Assembly: GCF_003330845.1 (NCBI RefSeq)
Contig: NZ_CP026121.1
Span: 3,949,501 to 4,013,500, forward strand
Reading direction: 5' to 3'
Source of the DNA: Streptomyces sp. Go-475
GTDB taxonomy: Bacteria > Actinomycetota > Actinomycetes > Streptomycetales > Streptomycetaceae
Length of the DNA: 64,000 nt
The notes under the pieces were generated by a model. That model was given only the letters and a program-made list of their open reading frames with translations, was not told the origin of the DNA and did not search any database. Made by a program: the position numbers and the translations under genes. Shown in pieces: positions 1 to 8,543 of the stretch. Numbering within the stretch: the first letter of the stretch is position 1; each line of letters begins with the position of its first letter.

Positions 1-345
<345 letters not shown>

Positions 346-385
346 GCCCCACCGGGCCGAGTCCCCCGCACCGAGGAGTACGGCG

Positions 386-598
386 ATGATCGAACAGGTC
401 GCGCACACGGAGTCCGGCACCGACCCGGCGCAGGTCGCGCCGGCCCTGGCGGTGGCGTACGCACTGCACGCCCCGGCGCCTCGGGCGCCGGAGGTGGCAC
501 CGGCCGCGGCCCGGACCGCACGCGGCGCCGCCGCGCCGGCCGGCGAGCGGACGGGCGGGCGGCGTAGGGCCGCGCGGCGCCGCAGCGTACGGGGCTGA
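386..598 (+). CDS. small hypothetical protein, doubtful
   Basis: A 70-residue open frame begins with ATG after a GAGGAG purine run at a workable distance. The product is rich in Ala, Pro and Arg, with no recognisable domain, signal peptide or membrane segment, and ends in a run of arginines. Such composition also arises by chance in high-GC DNA. The 337 bases between the protease gene and the response regulator contain nothing else I can support. It could be a real small basic protein or a spurious frame. Confidence 0.25.
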   Translation: MIEQVAHTESGTDPAQVAPALAVAYALHAPAPRAPEVAPAAARTARGAAAPAGERTGGRRRAARRRSVRG

Positions 599-682
599 CA
601 CTCCTCCCGGCCCCGCCCGCGCTCGTGCGAGGCTGAGAGCGTCAGACCGTCCCTCCCCCTTCACACCCGAGGAACCCGACCC

Positions 683-1420
683 ATGAGCCCCGCAGACGGC
701 GACCGTGACCCGCAGCGCATCCTGATCGTCGACGACGAGCCGGCGGTACGCGAAGCACTCCAGCGCAGCCTCGCCTTCGAGGGGTACGGCACGGAGGTCG
801 CCGTGGACGGCGCGGACGCCCTGGAGAAGGCCGCGGCCTACCGCCCCGACCTGCTCGTGCTCGACATCCAGATGCCCCGCATGGACGGCCTGACGGCAGC
901 CCGCCGCATCCGCGCCACCGGCGACACGACCCCGATCCTGATGCTCACCGCCCGCGACACCGTGGGCGACCGCGTCACCGGCCTCGACGCGGGCGCCGAC
1001 GACTACCTGGTCAAGCCCTTCGAACTCGACGAGCTGTTCGCCCGCATCCGCGCCCTGCTGCGCCGCAGCTCCTACGCGGCGGCCGTGGGCGCGGGCAGCC
1101 CCGGCGACGACGACGCCCTCACCTTCGCCGACCTGCGCATGGACCTCACCACGCGCGAGGTCACCCGGGGCGGCCGCCAGGTGGAGCTGACCCGCACGGA
1201 GTTCACGCTCCTGGAGATGTTCATGGCCCACCCGCGCCAGGTCCTCACACGGGAGCAGATCCTCAAGGCGGTCTGGGGCTTCGACTTCGAACCGTCGTCG
1301 AACTCCCTGGACGTGTACGTCATGTACCTGCGCCGCAAGACCGAGGCGGGCGGGGAGCCGCGCCTCGTCCACACCGTGCGCGGCGTCGGCTACGTGCTGC
1401 GGCAGGGCGGCGCCGAGTGA
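683..1420 (+). CDS. OmpR/PhoB-family response regulator (MprA-like)
   Basis: DNA-binding response regulator of 245 residues. The receiver domain (about 10-125) shows the acidic pair in VDDEP, the phosphoacceptor Asp near residue 61 in LVLDIQMP, and the conserved Lys near 111 in VKPF. A winged-helix OmpR output domain follows (about 145-240), ending in the typical VRGVGYVLR. The stop overlaps the GTG start of the kinase gene by 4 bases, so the two are translationally coupled. Next to an HtrA protease, the pair resembles MprAB of mycobacteria, an envelope-stress system; that role is inferred from context. Confidence 0.93.
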   Translation: MSPADGDRDPQRILIVDDEPAVREALQRSLAFEGYGTEVAVDGADALEKAAAYRPDLLVLDIQMPRMDGLTAARRIRATGDTTPILMLTARDTVGDRVTGLDAGADDYLVKPFELDELFARIRALLRRSSYAAAVGAGSPGDDDALTFADLRMDLTTREVTRGGRQVELTRTEFTLLEMFMAHPRQVLTREQILKAVWGFDFEPSSNSLDVYVMYLRRKTEAGGEPRLVHTVRGVGYVLRQGGAE

Positions 1421-2886
1421 ACAGGCTCGTGCGCCGCTTCCGCTCGCTGCCGATCCGGTCGCGTCTGGCGCTGCTGGTGGCGGCGGCGGTGGCGTTCGCC
1501 GTGGCGGCGGTGTCGGTGACCTGCTGGTTCATCGTGCAGGGGAAGCTGTACGACGAGATCGACAACGACCTGAGGTCGTCGGTCGGGTCGGTGCGCACGG
1601 ACGAGTTCCAGGGCCTCGCGGCCGGTTGCCGGCAGACACCGTCCGACGCGGTGGGCGTGGGGTCACGGCCCAAGAGTTACGGGCAGCTCGTCCGCGACGA
1701 CGGCAAGGTGTGCCTCTTCCCCAGTTCCACGGCCCAGGTGCAGGTCAGCGGCGTCGACAAGAGCGTGGCCAAGGACCCCGACCCGAGCCAGGTGCACTTC
1801 CGCGACGGCACCGACACCCACGGCAACAAGCTGCGCGTGCTGACCACGGCGCTGGTCATCAAGGACGGGCCCGTGACGCAGGGGGTGGCCGCCGACTACT
1901 CCCTCGTCATCGCCCTGCCGCTGAAGGGCACCCAGTCCACGCTCAACGAGCTGGCCCTGATCCTGCTGCTCGTGTCGGGCGTGGGGGTGCTGGGCGCGGG
2001 AGCCGCCGGACTGGCCGTCGCCCGGGCCGGGCTGCGTCCCGTCGACAAACTGACGGAGGCGGTCGAGCACGTGGCCCGCACGGAGGACCTGGACGTGCGC
2101 ATCCCCGTGGAGGAGGACAGCGAGGACGAGATCGCCCGCCTCTCCCACTCCTTCAACTCCATGACCTCGGCCCTGGCCAGCTCCCGCGACCTCCAGCAGC
2201 AGCTCATCGCGGACGCCGGGCACGAACTGCGCACCCCGCTCACCTCGCTGCGCACCAACATCGAACTCCTCTCCCGCAGCGAGGAGACGGGCCGCCCCCT
2301 GCCCGAGGCCGACCGCAAGGCGCTGCTCGCGTCGGTGAAGGCGCAGATGACGGAACTGGCCGCGCTCATCGGCGACCTCCAGGAACTCTCCCGCCCGGAC
2401 ACGAGCCAGCACGCGGGCCGGACCCAGATCGTCGCCTGGCACGACACGGTCGAGTCGGCGCTGCGACGGGCCCGGCTGCGCGGCCCGGAACTGACGATCA
2501 CGGCGGACGTCGAGCCCTGGTTCGTCCGCGCGGAGCCCGCCGCGCTGGAGCGGGCGGTGGTGAACATCCTGGACAACGCGGTGAAGTTCAGCCCCGAGGG
2601 CGGCACGATCGAGGTACGCCTCACCGACGGCACCCTCACGGTCCGCGACCACGGCCCGGGCATCCCCGCCGACGAACTCCCCCACGTCTTCGACCGCTTC
2701 TGGCGCTCCCCCAGCGCACGGGCCCTGCCGGGCTCCGGCCTGGGCCTGTCGATCGTGGCGCGGACGGTGCAGCAGTCGGGCGGCGAGGTCTCGCTGTCCC
2801 CGGCGGAGGAGGGCGGCACGGTGGCGACGGTACGCCTGCCCGGTGCGCCTACGCCCCCGCCGGAGGACCCTCCCCCCTCGCCCTGA
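1417..2886 (+). CDS. HAMP-containing sensor histidine kinase (MprB-like)
   Basis: Membrane sensor kinase of 489 residues, partner of the preceding regulator. TM1 lies near residues 18-40 and TM2 near 175-200, enclosing an extracytoplasmic sensor of about 135 residues with two Cys. A HAMP linker, then HisKA with the phosphorylated His near 269 in AGHELRTPL, then HATPase_c with [10 protein letters not shown] (N box), DHGPGIP (G1) and GSGLGLSIV (G2) complete a class I kinase. It starts at GTG 1417, overlapping the regulator stop. Adjacency to an HtrA protease suggests envelope-stress sensing (inference). Confidence 0.93.
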   Translation: MNRLVRRFRSLPIRSRLALLVAAAVAFAVAAVSVTCWFIVQGKLYDEIDNDLRSSVGSVRTDEFQGLAAGCRQTPSDAVGVGSRPKSYGQLVRDDGKVCLFPSSTAQVQVSGVDKSVAKDPDPSQVHFRDGTDTHGNKLRVLTTALVIKDGPVTQGVAADYSLVIALPLKGTQSTLNELALILLLVSGVGVLGAGAAGLAVARAGLRPVDKLTEAVEHVARTEDLDVRIPVEEDSEDEIARLSHSFNSMTSALASSRDLQQQLIADAGHELRTPLTSLRTNIELLSRSEETGRPLPEADRKALLASVKAQMTELAALIGDLQELSRPDTSQHAGRTQIVAWHDTVESALRRARLRGPELTITADVEPWFVRAEPAALERAVVNILDNAVKFSPEGGTIEVRLTDGTLTVRDHGPGIPADELPHVFDRFWRSPSARALPGSGLGLSIVARTVQQSGGEVSLSPAEEGGTVATVRLPGAPTPPPEDPPPSP

Positions 2887-3024
2887 TCCGGAGAACGGCC
2901 GGGGCCGCGCTCCCTCTTCGGAGCTGTCAATTTCCTGTCATACCCGCCAGTAGCGCAAACTCCCGCTCCTGCTCTGACATCTTCGTCACCGTCACAGAAC
3001 CGCAAGCAGGAGTGAGCCCCCCAC

Positions 3025-3873
3025 ATGCGTCTCACACGCACGTCAACTCTCAAGAAATGCGGCGCAGTTGCCGCTGCCACCGTCCTCGCCATAACCGGCC
3101 TGCTGGCCGGCGCGGGGACCGCGACCGCCGGGCCCGCCGGCGCGACCGACATCCGGGGCGTCGACCCCGGGGACACCGACCGGATGATCGAGCGGCTCTG
3201 CGGCCAGGAGACCAGCCTGACCGGTGTCTACGGCGCCCTGAACGTCGACACCGGTGAGTTCAAGACCCGCGACGAGTACCTGCGGGACGTCTTCGGGCTG
3301 TGGAAGCCCGCCGGGCCGTGGGAGCTGTTCCGCGGCTGGTGCGGATACGCCGAGGCGTCCACCTGGTCGATCAAGGGCGACACCGTCCGCACGTCCCGGT
3401 GGATCGGCAACAGGGGGTCCGCCGACGACAAGGAGACCTTCGTCAGCACCTACAGCACCAAGACGTTCGCCAAGAAGAGCGTCGGCGGCAGCATCAGCCT
3501 CTCCCTCGCCAAGAGCATCTTCAGCGGAACCGTGGGCGGCAGCGCCGGGTACGAGTGGGGCTGGGAGAAGGAGTCCCGGTTCGAGAACCGCAGTGAGAAG
3601 ACCATTCCGCCGTGCCGGCAGGTCGCCGTGACCTGGACGCCGTACCAGCGCGTGGTGCGCGTGAACCCGGTGTTCCACGTCGAGGACTACGAGTGGAACA
3701 AGGGCGACGGCGACCGGACCGTGCACAGCTGGCGCGACCGGGGATACCGGACGATCTACTCGCACGGGTACTACATCGACGGCATCTCCGACAAGCTCCT
3801 CTCCAACGGCCAGCCCGACGGCCGTGAGGACAAGATCGAGCAGAAGCTCGACCCCAAGTCCTGCACCTCGTAA
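3025..3873 (+). CDS. secreted protein, possible aerolysin/ETX-MTX2-fold
   Basis: Exported protein of 282 residues. A Sec signal peptide (positive start, hydrophobic core about 12-30, cleavage near TATA-GPA) is clear, and AGGAG precedes ATG by about 12 bases. Four Cys (ERLC, GWC, PPC, KSC) may form disulfides. The central part alternates polar and apolar residues with many Ser/Thr and Gly (about residues 139-180), followed by PPCRQVAVTW. That pattern resembles the membrane-insertion hairpin and following strand of aerolysin-type pore formers. The assignment rests on pattern only. No enzymatic motif was seen, and it may be a structural secreted protein. Confidence 0.8.
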   Translation: MRLTRTSTLKKCGAVAAATVLAITGLLAGAGTATAGPAGATDIRGVDPGDTDRMIERLCGQETSLTGVYGALNVDTGEFKTRDEYLRDVFGLWKPAGPWELFRGWCGYAEASTWSIKGDTVRTSRWIGNRGSADDKETFVSTYSTKTFAKKSVGGSISLSLAKSIFSGTVGGSAGYEWGWEKESRFENRSEKTIPPCRQVAVTWTPYQRVVRVNPVFHVEDYEWNKGDGDRTVHSWRDRGYRTIYSHGYYIDGISDKLLSNGQPDGREDKIEQKLDPKSCTS

Positions 3874-3900
3874 GGCGCTCGAACAGGGCGGCAACCTTTT

Positions 3901-3941
3901 CGTGCGGGGCGGCGACCCCATCGCGGATCACCCCCCGCACG
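3901..3941 (+). terminator. inverted repeat between the secreted protein and pectinase genes
   Basis: A 9-base stem CGTGCGGGG / CCCCGCACG encloses 23 bases, with no T-run after it. It may attenuate or end transcription from the upstream gene. It sits just before the ribosome-binding site (GGAATGGAG) of the pectinase gene. Confidence 0.35.
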
Positions 3942-3956
3942 GAATGGAGTCGCCGC

Positions 3957-6014
3957 ATGAGTGAGCCGCGCAGCACCCCCAGGCACCGCAGAAGCCGCAC
4001 AGCCCTGGCGGTCGGGGTCCCCCTGGCCCTGACCGCCGCCGGCACCCTCGCCTACGGCACCGACCTCGGTGTCCTCGGCCTCACCGCGCAGCAGGCCTCC
4101 GCCGCCGCCCCCTCCTGGGCCGCCGACACCGCCGACGGGTTCGCCTCCGTCAACTCCCTCGGGCAGAACGGGACGTACGGCGGGCGCGGCGGTCAGGTCG
4201 TCACCGTGAAGACGCAGGCCGAGCTGGAGAAGTACGCCACCGCGGCCCAGCCGTACGTGATCGTCGTCGCCGGGGCCATCCACCTGAACCCGGTCGGCAA
4301 AGAGATCAAGGTGCAGTCCGACAAGACCATCGTCGGGGCCGGGACCTCCGGGCACATCGTCGGCGGCGGGTTCTTCCTCGGCCAGGGCGTCCACAACGTG
4401 ATCATCCGGAACCTGACCATCCGGGACGCGTACCAGGGCGTCTGGAACGACAAGGACCACGACTTCGACGCCGTCCAGATGGACGGCGCCCATCACGTGT
4501 GGATCGACCACAACGATCTGCGGCACATGGCCGACGGGCTCATCGACGTCCGCAAGGACAGCACGAACGTCACCGTCTCCTGGAACAAGCTGAGCGACAA
4601 CAACAAGACCTTCGGCATCGGCTGGACCCAGAACGTCAAGACGGACATCACGATCCACCACAACTGGATCCGCGAGACCGAGCAGCGCAACCCGTCCACC
4701 GACAACGCCGCCCACGCGCACCTCTACAACAACTGGCTGGAGGACGCCCCGGGCACCGCCATCAAGTCGGCGTACGGGAACTACTCGCGCGGCGGCACGA
4801 AGATGGTCCTGGAGAACTCCCTCTTCCAGGGCGTCAACAACCCGGTCATCAAGGACAGCGGCGCCGCCGTGGTCCAGCGCGGCAACTCCTTCTCCGGGAC
4901 CAGCGGGCGCAACGAGAGCGGCGGGACCGCCTTCGACCCGAAGACGTACTACCCCTACAGCCTCGACAAGGCCGCCGACCTGCCGTCGATCCTCAAGGCC
5001 GGTGCCGGTCCCCGCGCCTCCATCGGCAAGACCGCCGCCTCCCCCAAGGCCGCCGCCGCGACCACCCTCACCGTCGCCAAGGACGGCAGCGGGCAGTACA
5101 CGACGGTCCAGGCCGCCGTGAACGCCGTGCCCGCCAACAACCCCTCCCGTGTCGTCATCGCCGTGAAGCCGGGGACGTACCGGGAACTGGTGAAGGTGCC
5201 CTCCAACAAGCCGCACGTCACCATCCAGGGCACCGGCGGCAGCCGCAAGGACACGACGATCGTCTACAACAACGCGTCCGGCACGCCGAAGCCCGGCGGC
5301 GGGACGTACGGCACGAGCGGCAGCGCCACGGTCGCCGTCGAGGCCGACGACTTCCAGGCGCGGAACCTGACCATCTCCAACGACTTCGACGAGAAGGCCA
5401 ACCAGCACCTCAAGGACCACCAGGCCGTGGCGCTGCGGACCGCCGCCGACAAGGTGTTCCTGGACGGGATCATCGTCAGCGGCGACCAGGACACGCTGCT
5501 CCTCGACACCGCGGCCAAGGACCGGCTGGGCCGGGTCTACGTCAGCAACTCCTACATCGTCGGCAACGTCGACTTCATCTTCGGGCGGGCCACGGCCGTC
5601 GTCGACAGGTCCGTCATCACGCTGAAGAAGCGCTGGAACGGCGACTCGGCCGGTTACGTCACCGCGCCGAGCACGGCCGCCAACCGCAAGGGCATCCTGA
5701 TCGCCAACTCCACGGTGAACGGGGACGTCTCGGCCGGCAGCTTCCACCTCGGCCGGCCCTGGCACGCGGGCGGGGACGCCTCCCTCGACCCGCAGACCAC
5801 CGTCCGCAACACGAACCTGAGCAACGCGATCAAGTCGGCCCCGTGGACCGACATGAGCGGGTTCTCGTGGAAGGACGACCGGTTCGCCGAGTACAAGAAC
5901 AGCGGTGCGGGCGCCGGTCCGGCGAGTTCGAACCGGCCGCACCTGAGTGACGCGCAGGCCGCGAACCAGGAGGTCGCGGACTGGCTCGCGGGCTGGACGC
6001 CCGCGGCGTCCTGA
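3957..6014 (+). CDS. secreted pectate lyase (PL1) fused to pectin methylesterase (CE8)
   Basis: Bifunctional pectinase of 685 residues. After a signal peptide (cleavage near ASAAA, about residue 48), residues about 50-345 form a PL1 right-handed beta-helix with HHVWIDHN near 180 and IHHNWIRET near 225. A short Ala/Lys linker leads to a CE8 module (about 368-650). It carries the pectinesterase signatures GDQDT near 508, GNVDFIFG near 536 (two catalytic Asp) and LGRPW near 597 (substrate Arg). CE8 demethylates pectin and PL1 cleaves the resulting polygalacturonate by beta-elimination, so the fusion couples consecutive steps. RBS GGAATGGAG precedes ATG. Confidence 0.93.
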   Translation: MSEPRSTPRHRRSRTALAVGVPLALTAAGTLAYGTDLGVLGLTAQQASAAAPSWAADTADGFASVNSLGQNGTYGGRGGQVVTVKTQAELEKYATAAQPYVIVVAGAIHLNPVGKEIKVQSDKTIVGAGTSGHIVGGGFFLGQGVHNVIIRNLTIRDAYQGVWNDKDHDFDAVQMDGAHHVWIDHNDLRHMADGLIDVRKDSTNVTVSWNKLSDNNKTFGIGWTQNVKTDITIHHNWIRETEQRNPSTDNAAHAHLYNNWLEDAPGTAIKSAYGNYSRGGTKMVLENSLFQGVNNPVIKDSGAAVVQRGNSFSGTSGRNESGGTAFDPKTYYPYSLDKAADLPSILKAGAGPRASIGKTAASPKAAAATTLTVAKDGSGQYTTVQAAVNAVPANNPSRVVIAVKPGTYRELVKVPSNKPHVTIQGTGGSRKDTTIVYNNASGTPKPGGGTYGTSGSATVAVEADDFQARNLTISNDFDEKANQHLKDHQAVALRTAADKVFLDGIIVSGDQDTLLLDTAAKDRLGRVYVSNSYIVGNVDFIFGRATAVVDRSVITLKKRWNGDSAGYVTAPSTAANRKGILIANSTVNGDVSAGSFHLGRPWHAGGDASLDPQTTVRNTNLSNAIKSAPWTDMSGFSWKDDRFAEYKNSGAGAGPASSNRPHLSDAQAANQEVADWLAGWTPAAS

Positions 6015-6020
6015 CGGCTC

Positions 6021-6061
6021 CCTTCCGGGTCCGGCTGACGAGCGGCGCCGGACCCGGAAGG
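6021..6061. terminator. bidirectional terminator between convergent genes
   Basis: A perfect 15-base inverted repeat CCTTCCGGGTCCGGC / GCCGGACCCGGAAGG with an 11-base loop lies between the pectinase (+) and GH5 (-) genes. There is no U-tract, as is common for Streptomyces terminators. Confidence 0.8.
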
Positions 6062-6089
6062 GCCACCATCGGCTCCCCTGGGGGGGCGC

Positions 6090-7112
6090 CTACTGCTTCC
6101 AGGCGTAGTGCAGCCGGTCCAGGCCGCTCTGGTTGTTCACCGTCAGGCTGAGGTTCGTGCCCGTGCCCTGGAGCGTGGTGAGGGAGTAGGTGTCGCCGTT
6201 GCGCAGGCCGGGCCAGTAGACCGAGCCCAGGCCCAGTTCGCGGATGGTGTCGGTCGCGGCCTGGATGTAGGCGATCTCGTTGGAGCCGTTGACCGGGCCG
6301 TTGTAGTCCAGGCCGGTGGTCATGGAGGCGCCGAACTCGTCGAGGATCGTGCGCGAGGCGCAGTCGCCGATGCGGGCCTTGAAGTCCTGCTTCCACTGGT
6401 CGACGCTGGTCCAGTCGGTGTGCCAGAAGCCGTAGTTGTGCAGGGCCAGGCGGGTGCCCTTCAGGCGCGGGTCGGCGCAGACCGGCTTGACGTCCTCGCT
6501 GTACTTGTAGCCGCCGATCAGGATCCGGTCGCGCGGCACGTTGCCGTGGGTGGCCACCCACTTCGCGGCGATGTCGGTCCACTCCTGCGCGGTGTAGCCG
6601 AACGGCTCGTTCATCGGCTCGAAGTACACCTTGGAGTTGCGGGCGTAGGCGGAGGTGATCCGCGCCCACATCTGGTCCCAGGAAGCCTGGTTGTCGATCT
6701 TGCCGTCCTTGGCGTTGTCGGCCTCCCAGTAGCCCAGGATGACCTTGAAGCCCTTGGCGGTGGCGGCGTCGATCGCGCCCCGGTACGCCTTCCAGAACGG
6801 GCCGTTCACCGAGGCCGGGTTGACCGGGAGGCGGACGGTGTTGGCGCCGAGCTCGGAGAACCCGCCGATGATCGCCTTGGACTTGGCGTAGGTGGTGGCG
6901 TAGCTGTCGGAGGTGGACAGGCCCGAGGGCACGACCGCGTCGTGGGCGTAGTTGTCGCGCGGGTCGGCCCAGTTGACGCCCTTGAAGTCGCTGACGGGCG
7001 GCGGGGCGGTGGGGGAGGCGGCTGCGGGGGAGGCGAGGACCCCGCCGAATGCCGTGGCGCAGGCGAGCAGCGCCCCCAGGCCGGCTGTCCCCCGATGAGT
7101 CTTTCGTGACAC
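6090..7112 (-). CDS. secreted GH5-family glycoside hydrolase (endoglucanase or mannanase type)
   Basis: Secreted glycanase of 340 residues. I chose GTG at 7112 because AGAAGGGGA lies just upstream and the protein then begins with a standard signal peptide (cleavage near PAAASP). Upstream in-frame starts would add 38 residues of unlike composition. The TIM-barrel motifs of GH5 are visible: acid/base Glu near 169 in FEPMNEPFG, HNYGFWHTDW near 225, and nucleophile Glu near 259 in ILDEFGA. Hydrolysis of beta-1,4 glucan or mannan is expected; the exact substrate cannot be read from the sequence. No carbohydrate-binding module is attached. Its neighbour across the terminator is a pectinase, consistent with plant cell-wall use. 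Confidence 0.88.
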   Translation of the reverse strand: MSRKTHRGTAGLGALLACATAFGGVLASPAAASPTAPPPVSDFKGVNWADPRDNYAHDAVVPSGLSTSDSYATTYAKSKAIIGGFSELGANTVRLPVNPASVNGPFWKAYRGAIDAATAKGFKVILGYWEADNAKDGKIDNQASWDQMWARITSAYARNSKVYFEPMNEPFGYTAQEWTDIAAKWVATHGNVPRDRILIGGYKYSEDVKPVCADPRLKGTRLALHNYGFWHTDWTSVDQWKQDFKARIGDCASRTILDEFGASMTTGLDYNGPVNGSNEIAYIQAATDTIRELGLGSVYWPGLRNGDTYSLTTLQGTGTNLSLTVNNQSGLDRLHYAWKQ

Positions 7113-7261
7113 GACGTCCCCTTCTGAGCAGTTGCGTTCGCGAGACCTCGCGTGGAGAGCGGCGGCTCGTTGGCCCCCGCAAACTAGAAGAGGACTCGAA
7201 CAGAGGTCAACACATCTGCTCACCAAATTTCATCAAGAACGCAGGCTGGGGACCCGCCGGG

Positions 7262-8485
7262 CTACGAGCCCACGTTCAGCCCCGATCCCGACACCCGCAC
7301 CCGGATGCCGTCCTCCTCCACCCTGACGTCGTCCAGCCGTACGTTCCCCTGCTCGGGCTTCGGCAGTTCGAACGCCAGCGACAGCCGGTCGGCCAGGACC
7401 GGGCGGGTCAGGCCGGACAGGGAGTCGAGGAGGGCGGGGTCGAGGCCGAGGCGGCGGAGCGCCTCGGGGTTGTCCAGGGCCAGGTCGATGAGGTTGAGGC
7501 GTTCGGCCTGGCGGGCGAAGCGCGGGGAGCCGGTCAGCTCGGCGAGCTTGCCGTCGTCGGCGAGGGCCTCGCGGACCGTCGTCTCGGGCACGCCCATGCG
7601 CTGCACGATCGCCGGGACCGACAGCAGCGCCTTGGCCTTGCGGGTCTCCCGGGCCAGGTCGGCGGACCCCTTGGGCGTCAGGTGCAGGCCCTCGGAGGCG
7701 CGGGTGCCGGGGCGGTAGGTGGCCAGGTCCCCGATGTCCAGGCGCATGCCGCCGATCTCCGTCGCGATGCCCCGCTCGCCCTGCCGCTGGATCCGGGCCT
7801 CGGCCCGCAGCCGCAGGTCGTGCCCGGCGACCGGCAGGGTGCCGCGGGCCCGGACCCGGTCGCGGCCCTCGCCGGTGAACGTCACCTGGGAGGCGCCCAG
7901 TTCGCGGTTGAGGTCGGCGAAGGACAGCACGACGTCCCCCTCGAACCGGGGGACGTGGGCGCCGCGCACGGAGGTGAGCCCGTCGGCGTCCAGCCGGATG
8001 TCATGGGCGGTGGCCGACACCTCGGCGAGGGAGACCCGGTCGGCGGCGACGTCCGGGACGGTCACCTTCACCGCGTCCAGCCGCTTGTCGGCGAGCTGGG
8101 TGAGGAAGGGGAAGCCGCCGATCTCCACCTCGGGCGCGGCCGCGAGGTCGAGGCGGTCCTTGAGGGTGTCGGCGGCCCGGTGCTCGGCGTAGAGCACGGC
8201 CCAGCGGTCGCCGAGCGCGGTGAACGCGGCGAGCACGGCCAGGCCCACCACCGCCTTCACCGCGAACGGCAGCCCGGCGAAACGATTCTTCCTACGACGG
8301 CCGCCCCGGCGGTGCACCGGCGGGGCCCAGGCGTCCTCGGAGCCGTCCTCGGAGCCCTGGGACTCCCAGGACTCTTTGCGGAACTCCTCCAGAGGGGTCT
8401 CCTCCAGAGGCCCGTCGTCGAGAGCGGCGAGTTCCTCGTAAGGGTTCGGACGCGGATGCGCATCGGTGTGGTGGGGGGTACGCAT
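7262..8485 (-). CDS. LmeA-like lipid-binding protein (DUF2993)
   Basis: Protein of 407 residues: an acidic cytoplasmic N-terminus, one membrane segment near residues 66-86 (VKAVVGLAVLAAFTALG), then a long extracytoplasmic domain. The body matches the actinobacterial DUF2993 pattern, with an early ADTLKDRLDLAAAPEVEIGGFPFLTQ stretch, repeated beta-strands, and DVRVEEDGIRVRVSGSGL at the end. LmeA in mycobacteria binds phospholipids and helps lipomannan maturation; a similar envelope role here is inferred. It lies upstream of, and is transcribed in the same direction as, the GH5 gene, 149 bases away, and is probably a separate unit. Confidence 0.8.
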   Translation of the reverse strand: MRTPHHTDAHPRPNPYEELAALDDGPLEETPLEEFRKESWESQGSEDGSEDAWAPPVHRRGGRRRKNRFAGLPFAVKAVVGLAVLAAFTALGDRWAVLYAEHRAADTLKDRLDLAAAPEVEIGGFPFLTQLADKRLDAVKVTVPDVAADRVSLAEVSATAHDIRLDADGLTSVRGAHVPRFEGDVVLSFADLNRELGASQVTFTGEGRDRVRARGTLPVAGHDLRLRAEARIQRQGERGIATEIGGMRLDIGDLATYRPGTRASEGLHLTPKGSADLARETRKAKALLSVPAIVQRMGVPETTVREALADDGKLAELTGSPRFARQAERLNLIDLALDNPEALRRLGLDPALLDSLSGLTRPVLADRLSLAFELPKPEQGNVRLDDVRVEEDGIRVRVSGSGLNVGS

Positions 8486-8543
8486 CGATCCATCCGACCA
8501 TGCGCACCGCCCCCACCCGCAACCTGAACTCCAGGTATGCGAT

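Noticed and set aside
3771..5942. Open frame of 723 codons on the minus strand opposite the pectinase gene
   Set aside because: Antisense shadow of a clearly conserved enzyme; no domain seen.
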